Shown here piece after piece: positions 8,313 through 16,763 of a DNA stretch of 32,917 nt. Made by a program: the position numbers and the translations under genes. The notes under the pieces are model-generated. The model was not told where the DNA came from and did not search any database. It saw nothing but the letters and a program-made list of their open reading frames with translations. The stretch spans positions 1 through 32,917 of the forward strand of contig CAYLJO010000047.1 of the NCBI GenBank assembly GCA_964383905.1, given 5' to 3'. This stretch comes from CAYLJO01 sp964383905. Lineage in GTDB: Bacteria > Acidobacteriota > Blastocatellia > Pyrinomonadales > Pyrinomonadaceae. How positions within the stretch are numbered: the first letter of the stretch is position 1; each line of letters opens with the position of its first letter.

Positions 8313-8340
8313 TTAATTTTAGGGATTTTTGGTTTATAAT
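8313..8340 (+). promoter_or_regulatory. Candidate promoter of the lysR-type gene
   Basis: A perfect -10 TATAAT (8335-8340) is preceded by a weak -35 TTAATT (8313-8318) with a 16-nt spacer. It lies in an AT-rich island within GC-rich DNA. Predicted start near 8347, giving a leader of about 48 nt. Confidence 0.5.
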
Positions 8341-8345
8341 GGAAA
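8316..8345 (-). promoter_or_regulatory. Candidate sigma70-type promoter of the salvage operon
   Basis: On the minus strand, a -35-like TTTCCA (8345-8340), an 18-nt spacer and a -10-like TAAAAT (8321-8316, five of six consensus). Predicted transcription start near 8309. It overlaps the divergent lysR promoter. The -35 is weak, as expected for an activator-dependent promoter. Inference from motif match only. Confidence 0.4.
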
Positions 8346-8355
8346 CTAAAAGATT

Positions 8356-8370
8356 TTATCCATGTGATAA
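8356..8370. promoter_or_regulatory. Perfect palindrome, candidate LysR operator
   Basis: TTATC-CATGT-GATAA is a perfect 5-5-5 inverted repeat containing the LysR-family T-N11-A pattern. It is centred about 54 bp upstream of the predicted operon start and about 16 bp downstream of the predicted lysR start. That placement suits activation of the operon and autorepression of lysR. Sequence is seen; role is inference. Confidence 0.5.
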
Positions 8371-8394
8371 CTATTATTGATACGGGAGCTCATC

Positions 8395-9360
8395 ATGGAG
8401 ATACGACAGTTGAAGGCGTTTGTGGCAATCGCCGAAACAGGGACATTTACTGCCGGCGCGAAGCGCGTGCATGTCACGCAGGCGGCGATTAGCATGCAGA
8501 TCCGCCAACTGGAGACGGAGATCGGCGCTTCGCTCTTCATACGCGCGCCGCGCCACGTGATTCTCACGGAGGCAGGAGAGGCTTTACTTGAGCGCACCCG
8601 AAATATCCTGCGCGAACACGACGCGGCGCTCGCCGAGATGGCCGAACTTGCCGGGGCCGAGCACGGACGGCTGCGGCTGGGCAGCGCTTCGGCGATGGTC
8701 ACGACCGGCCCACTGCCGCAAGTACTGAATGAGTTGCGTAACTTTCACCCCGGCGCGGAGGTCTTCGTCATGTCGGGAACGAGCGACGCTCTCGTTCGCC
8801 AGATACTCGCGGGCGAACGCGACATGGCCTTCGTTTCTTTGCCCGTCGAAGCGCGCGGCATCCAGACAGAGCTCCTGACCCGCGACGAGTTGATTGCGAT
8901 TGCTTCACCGCGTCACCCGCTGGCCAAGCAGCGCGTGATCAGCGCATACGCGCTGGCAGGTGAGAGGTTGATTCTCGGCGAGCGGGGCGGCAATACGCGC
9001 CGGTTGATCGACGAATTTTTTGCCTCCGCCGGGTTGGGCCCGACGGTGGCGATGGAGTTGAGCCGGCAGGCGGCGATCAAGCGCATGGTTGAGGTAGACT
9101 TGGGCGTGGGCATCATCCCTTTACAATCGGCGCGTGAAGAATTAAGCGAGGGCCGGCTCGTCAAGTGGTGGATCGAAGGCGCGCAGATCAACTGGGAACT
9201 GGGCCTCGCGCGACTAAGCGGCGGATACGACTCACCAATCTCGCAGACTTTCGTTCGCCTATGTCGTCAGCATTTTGCCAACCGTGCGGCGGATGCGGCG
9301 AAAAGCCTGAAGGGTAAGCCCGCCGGAAAGAGCAGGAAACGTAGCGCAAAGAAGGCCTGA
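8395..9360 (+). CDS. LysR-type transcriptional regulator
   Basis: DNA-binding regulator of 321 residues. The N-terminal winged helix-turn-helix begins MEIRQLKAFVAIAETGTF and includes VTQAAISMQIRQLE as the recognition helix region. It is followed by the linker helix and a periplasmic-binding-protein-like effector domain (about 90-300). The C-terminus is a short Lys/Arg/Ala-rich tail. The ATG at 8395 is chosen over an upstream TTG at 8377 because GGGAG (8384-8388) lies 6 nt before it and homologues start at MEIRQL. It is divergent from the amino-sugar salvage operon across a 138-bp region with overlapping promoters, so it probably controls that operon. Known MurNAc regulators (MurR) belong to the RpiR family, so a LysR protein here would be a different solution. 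Effector unknown. Confidence 0.9.
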   Translation: MEIRQLKAFVAIAETGTFTAGAKRVHVTQAAISMQIRQLETEIGASLFIRAPRHVILTEAGEALLERTRNILREHDAALAEMAELAGAEHGRLRLGSASAMVTTGPLPQVLNELRNFHPGAEVFVMSGTSDALVRQILAGERDMAFVSLPVEARGIQTELLTRDELIAIASPRHPLAKQRVISAYALAGERLILGERGGNTRRLIDEFFASAGLGPTVAMELSRQAAIKRMVEVDLGVGIIPLQSAREELSEGRLVKWWIEGAQINWELGLARLSGGYDSPISQTFVRLCRQHFANRAADAAKSLKGKPAGKSRKRSAKKA

Positions 9361-9387
9361 TAATCATTCCGGGGGGTATATTGTGGC

Positions 9388-10530
9388 TCACGCGCCCGGC
9401 CGTCGTAGCTCGCCGAGTGCTCTCATCAGCCTCTCTAGATCTGCTTCATTATTGAAGAAGTGTGTGGCGACACGTATGCCCTGCGGCTTCTCTGTCACCG
9501 CCACGCCATGGCGGGCCAGACGCGCGGCGGCGGAGCGCGGGGCGGCGGTGGCGACCAGCGTTTCGGCTGATCTTGTCTTCTCATTCCGCAGCGGAGATAA
9601 CACGCTCCACCCGGCATCCGCCAAGCGCGTCGTTAAGAGCCGGTTCAGCGCGAGAGCGCGTTGCTCAATATTTTGTAAGCCGATCTCCATTTGGTAGTCA
9701 ACGCTAGCGCCAAGTGCGAAGATCCCGGCAAAGTGCGGGCAGCCCAGTTCGGCGCGCGCGGACGCGTCCGCGCGCAAATGCACTTCCGCATTAATCATCG
9801 CGTAAGGGTCTTCGACGCTGAGCCAGCCGATGGCGCGCGCGCGTGTCTGATCCAGGAGTTCACGGCTGAGATAGACGAAGCCCGCGCCGTAGCCGGCCGT
9901 CATCCACTTATGTCCCGTCGCGCACAGCGCATCAATGCGCATCCGTTTCACGTCGATAGGGAAAACTCCCGCCGACTGGCTCGCATTGACGACGAGCGCG
10001 GAGGCCGCTTTGCAACGGCCTAACTCTTCAAGGTCGGTGCGTAAGCCGTTCGAGTACTGAACGTGGCTGATGGAGATGACGCCGGTGCGTTGCGTCATGG
10101 CCCGCCGGATATCTTCGACAGAGAGTTCGCCGTCAGTTGCCTTTAGCAAATGCACGCGCACACCGCGGTGTATCCACGGAATGGTCGAGACGGGGAACTC
10201 CAGCTCGGATGAGATGACTTCGCCCCGGCCAAAGAGCGCATCGACGATCAGGTTCATGCCGGAGGAGGTGTTCGTCGTAAAGGCGACCTCTTCCGGATCG
10301 GCATTAATGAAGGCCGCGACGCGCCTTCTGACCGCCTCGCGGCGTTCGAGCCACTCCTCCCAGCGTGCATCGCCTTCTTCCAGCATCTCGCGGTAAAAGC
10401 GCGACGCGGCTTCCACGGCGGGGCGTGGAAGGGGCCCCGCGGCAGCGCTGTTTAAGTATGCGGTGCCTTGTGTTACCGGAAAATCGCGACGAATGCGTTC
10501 CCAATCAATTTCGCGGGCCATCTTAAACAT
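9388..10530 (-). CDS. Aminotransferase class V-fold PLP protein with Asp-to-Asn change
   Basis: Cytoplasmic fold-type I PLP protein of 380 residues, related to cysteine desulfurases and isopenicillin-N-epimerase-like proteins. The Schiff-base lysine is K208 in CATGHKWMTAGYG. SISHVQYSNG (about 153-162) carries the His/Gln that contacts PLP. The usual Asp that contacts the pyridine nitrogen, in the D-x-x-Q motif, is here Asn (N182 of VNASQSAGVF, codon AAT at 9985-9987). Reaction and substrate cannot be told from sequence. The start may be 10530 or the ATG three codons in (10521); neither has a clear ribosome site, and a hairpin lies just upstream. Last gene of the GH57-glgB-pfk run (78 bp after pfk), convergent with lysR. 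No obvious functional link to glycogen metabolism. Confidence 0.85.
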   Translation of the reverse strand: MFKMAREIDWERIRRDFPVTQGTAYLNSAAAGPLPRPAVEAASRFYREMLEEGDARWEEWLERREAVRRRVAAFINADPEEVAFTTNTSSGMNLIVDALFGRGEVISSELEFPVSTIPWIHRGVRVHLLKATDGELSVEDIRRAMTQRTGVISISHVQYSNGLRTDLEELGRCKAASALVVNASQSAGVFPIDVKRMRIDALCATGHKWMTAGYGAGFVYLSRELLDQTRARAIGWLSVEDPYAMINAEVHLRADASARAELGCPHFAGIFALGASVDYQMEIGLQNIEQRALALNRLLTTRLADAGWSVLSPLRNEKTRSAETLVATAAPRSAAARLARHGVAVTEKPQGIRVATHFFNNEADLERLMRALGELRRPGA

Positions 10531-10532
10531 AA

Positions 10533-10552
10533 CCCGGCAACGGATGGCCGGG
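10533..10552. other. Hairpin just upstream of the aminotransferase-fold start
   Basis: CCCGGC (10533-10538) and GCCGGG (10547-10552) form a perfect 6-bp stem with an 8-nt loop, ending 2 nt before the candidate ATG at 10530 on the minus strand. It could limit ribosome access or favour the ATG at 10521. Confidence 0.35.
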
Positions 10553-10608
10553 CTATTCTCATTCGCTCCTCGCGGAGAGGTATAAGGGGATGAAGATACT
10601 TTCTTCTT

Positions 10609-11727
10609 TCACATCCCGATATTTTTCAGGTGATAACGATCGGTGTCGTAATAACGCTCGACATCCACCGTGTTGAGCTTGCCGAGGACGGAAGTAATCT
10701 CGACGAGCGATAGGTCACATGCCGGAACGATGCCACGCGCCGAAACCATCCGACCGAAATCACCCCCCGCCACGGCGTCGGCGGCGCGCGCACCGAACAT
10801 CAGGCCCATGATGCGATCCACAGGCGACGGCGGGCCGCCCCGCTGCGGGTGGCCGAGTATCACCGCGCGTGAATCGTAAGGGGTTTCGGTCATGATCCTC
10901 TTGGATAGAACCTCGCCGACGCCGCCCAGCCGCGCGTGTCCGAATGCATCCTGACGATTATCCACGGTCACCAGCCCGCCGTCTTCGGCGTACGCGCCTT
11001 CGGCGATGACGATCACCGAATAACGTGGTCGCTGCGATTCGCGCCTGCCGCCTGTCGTGTCTCCCAACCGCTCTTTAAGATGCTGATAGATCTTTTCGTA
11101 GCGGAACGGGTGTTCCGGGATCAGGATCATATCGGCCTGGCCCGCCACACCGGACCATAACGCCAGGTGCCCGGCGTGGCGGCCCATGACTTCGATCACC
11201 TGCACCCAATGATGCGATCCGGCCGGCGTGCGAGAGCGTTCAATAACTTCGGTAACGTTCCGCAGCGCCGTGTCAAAACCGAGAGTGTAGTCGGTCCCGG
11301 CTAAATCCTTGTCGATGGTCTTCGGCACGCCGACGACTCGTACCCCCTTTTCCGATAGCCGTGCGGCAACGCCGAGCGTATCCTCGCCGCCACATACGAC
11401 AATCGCATCGAGACCGAGTTTCGCGATGTTCCCCATCACCTCGTCCGATCGATCGGCTCGCTCGCCGCCGGGGGCCGCCATCTTAAATGGATTGGTGCGC
11501 GATGAACCGAGGTTAGTGCCGCCATCACGATCCCAGCGGCGCACTTTGTCGCGATCTAAGGGCAACACGTCGGGAAGCGGATTGACCAGCGAGCGCCAGC
11601 CGTCGTGGAGTCCGACGACCTCAATATGATGCTCGGAGCCGCGATAGACAAGACCTTTAATCGCCGGGTTGAGGCCGGGCGCGTCGCCTCCCCCGGTCAG
11701 GACGCCAATACGCTTTACTTCAGCCAT
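10609..11727 (-). CDS. pfkA: 6-phosphofructokinase, residues of the pyrophosphate-dependent type
   Basis: Phosphorylates fructose 6-phosphate to the 1,6-bisphosphate. The 372-residue protein has the phosphate-donor loop LTGGGDAPGLN (10-20), GGEDT (113-117), the catalytic PKTIDKD (135-141, base D139) and EVMGRHAGHLA. In this family, Gly at the position of D116 and Gly at that of K136 accompany ATP use, while Asp and Lys accompany pyrophosphate use. D116/K136 therefore point to a PPi-dependent, potentially reversible enzyme like that of Amycolatopsis. Donor choice is inferred from these two positions. The third residue after the catalytic Asp motif is Lys (TIDKD) where TIDND is common. It lies 97 bp after glgB in the same direction, linking glycogen turnover to glycolysis. 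AAAGGGGA lies about 8 nt before the ATG. Confidence 0.92.
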   Translation of the reverse strand: MAEVKRIGVLTGGGDAPGLNPAIKGLVYRGSEHHIEVVGLHDGWRSLVNPLPDVLPLDRDKVRRWDRDGGTNLGSSRTNPFKMAAPGGERADRSDEVMGNIAKLGLDAIVVCGGEDTLGVAARLSEKGVRVVGVPKTIDKDLAGTDYTLGFDTALRNVTEVIERSRTPAGSHHWVQVIEVMGRHAGHLALWSGVAGQADMILIPEHPFRYEKIYQHLKERLGDTTGGRRESQRPRYSVIVIAEGAYAEDGGLVTVDNRQDAFGHARLGGVGEVLSKRIMTETPYDSRAVILGHPQRGGPPSPVDRIMGLMFGARAADAVAGGDFGRMVSARGIVPACDLSLVEITSVLGKLNTVDVERYYDTDRYHLKNIGM

Positions 11728-11824
11728 GAAAATAAGTCCCCTTTAGCTTTCGCTGCTCAACTGACCGCAATAGGTTACGGCCATTTAACCACGCAACGGC
11801 TGTTTTCTGCTAATCATACCTCTC

Positions 11825-14068
11825 TTACTGGTTCGGGACTGCAAACCAAGTGGTCGCCAGCGGCGGCAGAACGATCTGTGCCGAAAAGGGCTGTCCTTGC
11901 CAGGCGACGGCCTCCGCGGCGATTGACGCGCTGCCGGCCCCGCTCCCGCCGTAAATGGTCGCGTCGGTGTTCAAGAGCCGGCGATACTCTCCGGCTTTTG
12001 GCAGTCCGACGCGGTAACCCTCCCTCACTACCGGAGAGAAGTTGCATACGCAGACGATCCTGCTACCGGCCGCCGGCGCAATGCGCATGAAAGAGATCAC
12101 GTTGGCGCCGGCGTCGCTGGCGTCGATCCACTGAAAGCCGGTCGGTCCGGCATCAACCTCCCACAGGGCCGGCTCCGTGCGGTAGAGCTGATTAAGGTCA
12201 CGGACGAGCGAATGCAGACCTTGGTGAAAGGGTTGGGCTAATAAATACCAGTCGAGGCTCTGGCTCTCGTTCCACTCGCGCCACTGCCCCAGTTCCCCGC
12301 CCATGAAAAGAAGCTTCTTTCCGGGGTGCGCCCACATATAACCGTAAAGCGCGCGCAGGTTCGCAAACTTCTGCCAGCGGTCGCCGGGCATTTTATTCAG
12401 CAGGGCGCCTTTGCCGTGGACCACTTCGTCGTGCGAGAACGGGAGGATGAAATTCTCGCTCCAGGCGTAGACGAGCCCGAAGGTCAGCAAGTTGTGATGG
12501 TAGTGGCGGTAAACGGGGTCTTTTGAAAAGTACTGAAGCGTGTCGTGCATCCAACCCATGTTCCACTTGAAATCAAACCCGAGTCCGCCGGCCGAGGTCG
12601 GGCGGGTGACGCCCGGCCAGGCGGTTGATTCTTCCGCGATCATCATCGCGCCCGGGTGACGCGCATGGACCACCTCGTTGACCTCTTTGAGAAACGAGAT
12701 CGCCTCCAGATTTTCCCTGCCGCCGTATTGATTGGGGATCCACTGACCTTCGTCGCGGCTGTAATCGAGATAGAGCATCGAGGCCACGGCGTCGACCCGG
12801 AGCCCGTCAATGTGGTACTCACCGACCCAGAAGAGGGCGTTAGCCAGAAGGAAGTTGCGCACCTCGTTGCGGCCATAGTTGAAGATATAAGTGCCCCAAT
12901 CAGGGTGCTCGCCTTTGCGCGGATCCATATGCTCGTAGAGGGCCGTCCCGTCGAAGCGGCCCAGCGCGAAAGCGTCTTTTATAAAGTGCGCGGGCACCCA
13001 ATCCATGATGACGCCGATCCCGTGCTGGTGCAGGTAGTCCACGAGGAATCGGAAATCGTCCGGCGTCCCGTAGCGCGCCGACGGCGCATAATAAGCGCTC
13101 ACCTGGTAGCCCCACGACCCGCCAAAGGGGTGCTCCTTCAGCGGGAGAAACTCGACGTGGGTGAACCCCATCTCCCGCACGTAGTCGGCCAGCACGGGAG
13201 CCAGTTCGCGATACTTCAATGGCCGGTTATCCTCCTCGAGGACGCGCCGCCACGAGCCAAGATGGATTTCGTAAATTGAGAGTGGCCGCCTCCAGTGTTC
13301 CCCGCCCGCCCGCCGTTTGATCCAGTCCTCATCCTGAAATTGGTATGTGGACTGGTAGACGATCGAGGAGGTGGCCGGCGGCACCTCCGTGTAAAAGGCG
13401 TAAGGGTCAGCCTTGAGAAAGGGCAGCCCCCCCTGGGAGCGGATCTCATATTTGTACAGCGCGCCGGGCTGCAGGTCCGGGATAAAGATTTCCCAGACAC
13501 CGGACGCGCCGATCATGCGCATCTGGTGCAAACGCCCATCCCAACTGTTGAAATCACCTACCACACTGACGCTTTGCGCGTTGGGCGCCCACACGGCGAA
13601 GGAAACACCCGTCACATCCCCCTGGCGTCTTACGTGTGCTCCAAGCTTGTCGTAAAGACGCTCGTGCCGTCCCTCCCCGAATAGGTACACGTCAACGTCG
13701 CCCAGCGTTGGTAGGAAGGCGTAGGGGTCGCGTATGGTAAAGGCATTACCGTCCGCATACTGAACCCGTAAGCGATACGGAAAAACTTCCGACCGGTCCT
13801 CGACGAGAAGCTCGAACAGACCCGCGAGGTGCGATTTGACCATCACGCGCGGCGGTTCATTTTCTATCAGCAGCTTGACCCTCTCGGCATTCGGCCGGTA
13901 CGCGCGCACAATTACGCCCGCCGCCGTCGGGTGCGCGCCCAGAATGGAATGCGGGTCGTGAAGCCGGAGCGCGAGCAAACGCTCCAGGTCAGTAACGGAT
14001 ACGGTGGAATAAGTGATCTCCATCCTAATCGATTCGGCCTGCGACGAAGCTTGGGCGGTGCCCTTCAC
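11825..14068 (-). CDS. glgB: 1,4-alpha-glucan branching enzyme GlgB (GH13)
   Basis: Makes alpha-1,6 branches in glycogen. The 747-residue protein has two N-terminal carbohydrate-binding (CBM48) beta-sandwiches (about 25-130 and 145-245), a GH13 barrel (about 260-620) and a C-terminal beta domain. Catalytic residues visible are nucleophile D426 in DGLRVDAVASM, acid/base E479 in MMIAEEST, and D547 in FSHDEVVHGKG. The start is a GTG at 14068 with GGAG 8 nt upstream; an ATG 15 codons in (14023) is possible but has no properly spaced ribosome site. It lies 34 bp after the GH57 gene, probably in the same operon. Length and motifs match the family fully. Confidence 0.97.
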   Translation of the reverse strand: MKGTAQASSQAESIRMEITYSTVSVTDLERLLALRLHDPHSILGAHPTAAGVIVRAYRPNAERVKLLIENEPPRVMVKSHLAGLFELLVEDRSEVFPYRLRVQYADGNAFTIRDPYAFLPTLGDVDVYLFGEGRHERLYDKLGAHVRRQGDVTGVSFAVWAPNAQSVSVVGDFNSWDGRLHQMRMIGASGVWEIFIPDLQPGALYKYEIRSQGGLPFLKADPYAFYTEVPPATSSIVYQSTYQFQDEDWIKRRAGGEHWRRPLSIYEIHLGSWRRVLEEDNRPLKYRELAPVLADYVREMGFTHVEFLPLKEHPFGGSWGYQVSAYYAPSARYGTPDDFRFLVDYLHQHGIGVIMDWVPAHFIKDAFALGRFDGTALYEHMDPRKGEHPDWGTYIFNYGRNEVRNFLLANALFWVGEYHIDGLRVDAVASMLYLDYSRDEGQWIPNQYGGRENLEAISFLKEVNEVVHARHPGAMMIAEESTAWPGVTRPTSAGGLGFDFKWNMGWMHDTLQYFSKDPVYRHYHHNLLTFGLVYAWSENFILPFSHDEVVHGKGALLNKMPGDRWQKFANLRALYGYMWAHPGKKLLFMGGELGQWREWNESQSLDWYLLAQPFHQGLHSLVRDLNQLYRTEPALWEVDAGPTGFQWIDASDAGANVISFMRIAPAAGSRIVCVCNFSPVVREGYRVGLPKAGEYRRLLNTDATIYGGSGAGSASIAAEAVAWQGQPFSAQIVLPPLATTWFAVPNQ

Positions 14069-14102
14069 CTTCCGGTCTCCAGCGCGCCGCCCTTTTTTTC
14101 AA

Positions 14103-16571
14103 TCATGGCAGCGTAGCCTCGGTGGTAGAAGGTGACATGTCGCTGGTCATCGGAGGTTGCGTTTGCTGGAGCAAGTTCGGCGATAAGCCGAGGACACCGG
14201 CTAACTCGCGCATCTCTTCCGACAGCGGCGCACCTTTTTGTAAGGCTTGATACACCGCCTCCTGGGCCTGCTCCAGACTGGTGTCAAGGCCGAGCTTCTT
14301 CGTCAACCTGATCAGTGTGAGTGTAGGCTGGAAATGCTCGGGGGTGGGGTCGGCGACCGCAAGACGGGCGGTTCGCACAATCATGTCTTCAAAAAGATGA
14401 CGGATGGCCGAACGGTCGATGCGATAGCCGTGCCGCGCCACCTCGTCGGCAATTTCCAACGCCCTTTCGTAAGCCGCCGCGTCCTGGCTTTGCTGCTGAC
14501 GAATCTCCTCTTCGAGCTTTCTGCCGAGGGTGAACTCGGCGGCGGCACGAAGCTCCTTCGGCAACTCGAATCCGGCTTCCTGTAGCATCTCGATGTTACG
14601 CCGGTTCTCTTCATAGAGAAACTCGTACTGCTCGGAAAAGCGTTCGACCATCTTGCCGAAAATAATTTCAGAGACGCGCCGGCGCCCGCCGGGGAGCAGG
14701 TGCTCAAGGCCGTATTCATCGGGGCCGAATTCCTCCTCCGCGAGACGCAAGATGGCCGGCAGCGATCCGGTGCGAAAGTGTGTCCAGAGAGTGTCGGTCG
14801 CTGCCGTAAAGCGGTGCCGGCCCGGAAACGGTTGCAGCACGCAGTAGAAATCAACGTCACCGAAATGCATCGCCGCCAGTGAATAATCGAACTCCCTGGT
14901 TGTCGCCGCCGCTTCCAGCGACAGATGCCCGGTGGCCAACGTGATTCGCCCGTGCCGTTGCTTTTGAAAATCTTCCCAGCGATAGATATACCCGGCCGTT
15001 TCGCCGGCCGTCATGTCCTCGTCCACCAGGCTTGAGATCGCAAGGTGAGCGGAGACGCGCGCCGGCGAGACTCGATGGGTCTCGACGAAGCGGCGATAAA
15101 CGTCGGCGCCGGTGCCCAGCTTCAGGATGTTGCCTTTTGCTTCGGCGAGGATTTCGAGGAAGTGTTCGCGGGGCGATGGGAGTCCCAGTTCGTCCATCTG
15201 GTCGATGACGCGGGCGGCATACTTCATCACCTGAAGGGTCTCGATGCCGGAGATGTCGGCGAAGAACCACCCGCAACTGGTGTACATCAACATGGCGTTG
15301 CGCTGTGATTCCAGTAGGGTGAGGGCCCGAACCACTTCCGCCGGCTTTAAATTTCGCCCCGTGTGTTGGCGAAGAAATTCTTCGCGCGGGCGCCGGCGAT
15401 CAACAATCAACTCAATATATGCATCGCGTGTGGCCCAGGGGTCGTGGAATAACGGGCCGCCCATTGCTTCGAAGTGGCGCACGGCCTCGTCGCGCAAGTA
15501 ATCAAGGGCCAGGCGCAGCGGCGCGCGCCACGCCTGGTTCCAGCCTTCCTGTGCCCCGGTCTGGCATCCACAATCGCGCCGCCAGCGTCCCACCCCGTGC
15601 GCGCAACTCCACGCCGTCCCTTCGCCGTCGGGCCCTTTTTTGATCTCCACTTCCAGCGCCGGCGGGTAATGATCCAGAAACTCGCCGTAGTTGGTGACCC
15701 GGAGACCGCGCGCCTTCGCTTCGACCTCAAGAGCGTAGGCAATGCAGCGATCACCGAAGTGGAAATGATGGCCGTAACTTTCACCGTCAGTCGCCACGTT
15801 AACGAGCGGCGCGCTACCTTTCGCGGCGCGTTCGAAGCGGTCCACCAGCCCCTGGCTGGAAGCCAAAGTGCCTTCGAACGCGATGGCCCGCGCGATTGCG
15901 CCGTGATAAAAGAAGATGGTCAGCCACCGGCCGGAGCCGTCGTGGTGAAAGTATTTATAGGGGACAGTGGTGTCGACGCTGCCGTCTGCCACGCTCTGCC
16001 AATCCCTCCCGCCGATGGCGCGCACACGCTCGGCCTGATAAGGCGAGAGGATGACGTAGCGCAATCCTTCGTCAATCAGCAGCCCCAACGTCTCGTCGTT
16101 GCAGGCGGTCTCCGGGAGCCAGAGCGATTCCGCGTCGCGTCCGAAGCGGTGACGAAAATCCGCGAGCCCCCAGCGCACTTGTGTGAGTTGGTCGCGGCGG
16201 TTGGCGAGGGGAAGGATCATGTGGTTATAGGCCTGAGCGATGGCATTGCCATGGCCCCCGCGGAGTCGAACGCTCTCGCGGTCGGCTTCCAGGATGCGCG
16301 CCATCGTTTCCGGATAATGCTGTTCAAGCCACGAGAAGAGGGTCGGACCGAAGTTGAAGCTGAGATTGGTGTAGTTGTTGACGATGCGCTCGACCCGACC
16401 GTAAGAGTCGGCGATGCGTGCGAAGCCGTTAGGGCGATAGCATTCGCTGTGGATGCGCTCGTTCCAATCGTGGTAGGGGCGTGCGCTCGGTTCCGGTTCG
16501 ACGATCCCCGTCCACGGGTTTTCGCGCGGCGGTTGATAGAAATGGCCATGAATGACTAATGCGGTTTTCAT
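14103..16571 (-). CDS. GH57 glycoside hydrolase with DUF3536 C-terminal region
   Basis: Predicted cytoplasmic alpha-glucan-acting enzyme, 822 residues, no signal peptide. The GH57 catalytic part (about 1-350) starts with IHGHFYQPPRENPW, then WLPETACND (Glu near residue 154, the conserved nucleophile position) and ATDGESYGHHFHFGD (Asp near 262, acid/base motif region). The rest corresponds to DUF3536, commonly attached to this GH57 type. GH57 members are alpha-amylases, amylopullulanases, 4-alpha-glucanotransferases or branching enzymes; which applies cannot be read from sequence. The 34-bp spacing to glgB supports a role in glycogen remodelling. The ATG at 16571 is preferred over the TTG one codon earlier. 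A candidate promoter lies immediately upstream. Confidence 0.9.
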   Translation of the reverse strand: MKTALVIHGHFYQPPRENPWTGIVEPEPSARPYHDWNERIHSECYRPNGFARIADSYGRVERIVNNYTNLSFNFGPTLFSWLEQHYPETMARILEADRESVRLRGGHGNAIAQAYNHMILPLANRRDQLTQVRWGLADFRHRFGRDAESLWLPETACNDETLGLLIDEGLRYVILSPYQAERVRAIGGRDWQSVADGSVDTTVPYKYFHHDGSGRWLTIFFYHGAIARAIAFEGTLASSQGLVDRFERAAKGSAPLVNVATDGESYGHHFHFGDRCIAYALEVEAKARGLRVTNYGEFLDHYPPALEVEIKKGPDGEGTAWSCAHGVGRWRRDCGCQTGAQEGWNQAWRAPLRLALDYLRDEAVRHFEAMGGPLFHDPWATRDAYIELIVDRRRPREEFLRQHTGRNLKPAEVVRALTLLESQRNAMLMYTSCGWFFADISGIETLQVMKYAARVIDQMDELGLPSPREHFLEILAEAKGNILKLGTGADVYRRFVETHRVSPARVSAHLAISSLVDEDMTAGETAGYIYRWEDFQKQRHGRITLATGHLSLEAAATTREFDYSLAAMHFGDVDFYCVLQPFPGRHRFTAATDTLWTHFRTGSLPAILRLAEEEFGPDEYGLEHLLPGGRRRVSEIIFGKMVERFSEQYEFLYEENRRNIEMLQEAGFELPKELRAAAEFTLGRKLEEEIRQQQSQDAAAYERALEIADEVARHGYRIDRSAIRHLFEDMIVRTARLAVADPTPEHFQPTLTLIRLTKKLGLDTSLEQAQEAVYQALQKGAPLSEEMRELAGVLGLSPNLLQQTQPPMTSDMSPSTTEATLP

Positions 16572-16594
16572 CAAATGTGATTCCGACTCCTAAT

Positions 16595-16625
16595 ATTATA
16601 CCCCTTTGAACAACGAAGTTCTCAA
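16595..16625 (-). promoter_or_regulatory. Candidate promoter of the GH57-glgB-pfk operon
   Basis: On the minus strand, -35-like TTGAGA (16625-16620), a 19-nt spacer and a perfect -10 TATAAT (16600-16595). The predicted start near 16588 leaves a leader of only about 17 nt, so AGGAG at 16591-16587 would lie at or before the mRNA 5' end. Confidence 0.45.
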
Positions 16626-16676
16626 CCCGGCGCTATTATTTGGGATGGGTCTTAATCCGATGCCTTTCGTTATAAT

Positions 16677-16709
16677 GCCGGCCGTCGTCGTTAACGAAGA
16701 CCCGCCGGC
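16677..16709. other. Imperfect inverted repeat between the ROK gene and the GH57 promoter
   Basis: GCCGG(C) at both ends (16677-16682, 16704-16709) encloses GTC/GAC and TCGTTAACGA, a 10-bp palindrome. It follows the ROK kinase stop on the minus strand but lacks a U tract, so it is a doubtful terminator. Confidence 0.3.
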
Positions 16710-16763
16710 TGACAATATTCTATGCCGGCCCTGAAAGTGCCGCCTGGGCTACTGCTTCTCCAA

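Noticed and set aside
10473..10562. 29-codon open frame starting at an ATG after AGGAG, overlapping the start of the aminotransferase-fold gene out of frame
   Set aside because: The ribosome-site spacing is only 3 nt, the peptide has no recognisable feature, and it overlaps a well-supported gene.
15474..16559. 361-codon plus-strand frame opposite the GH57 gene
   Set aside because: It is the antisense shadow of conserved GH57 motifs, common in GC-rich DNA.
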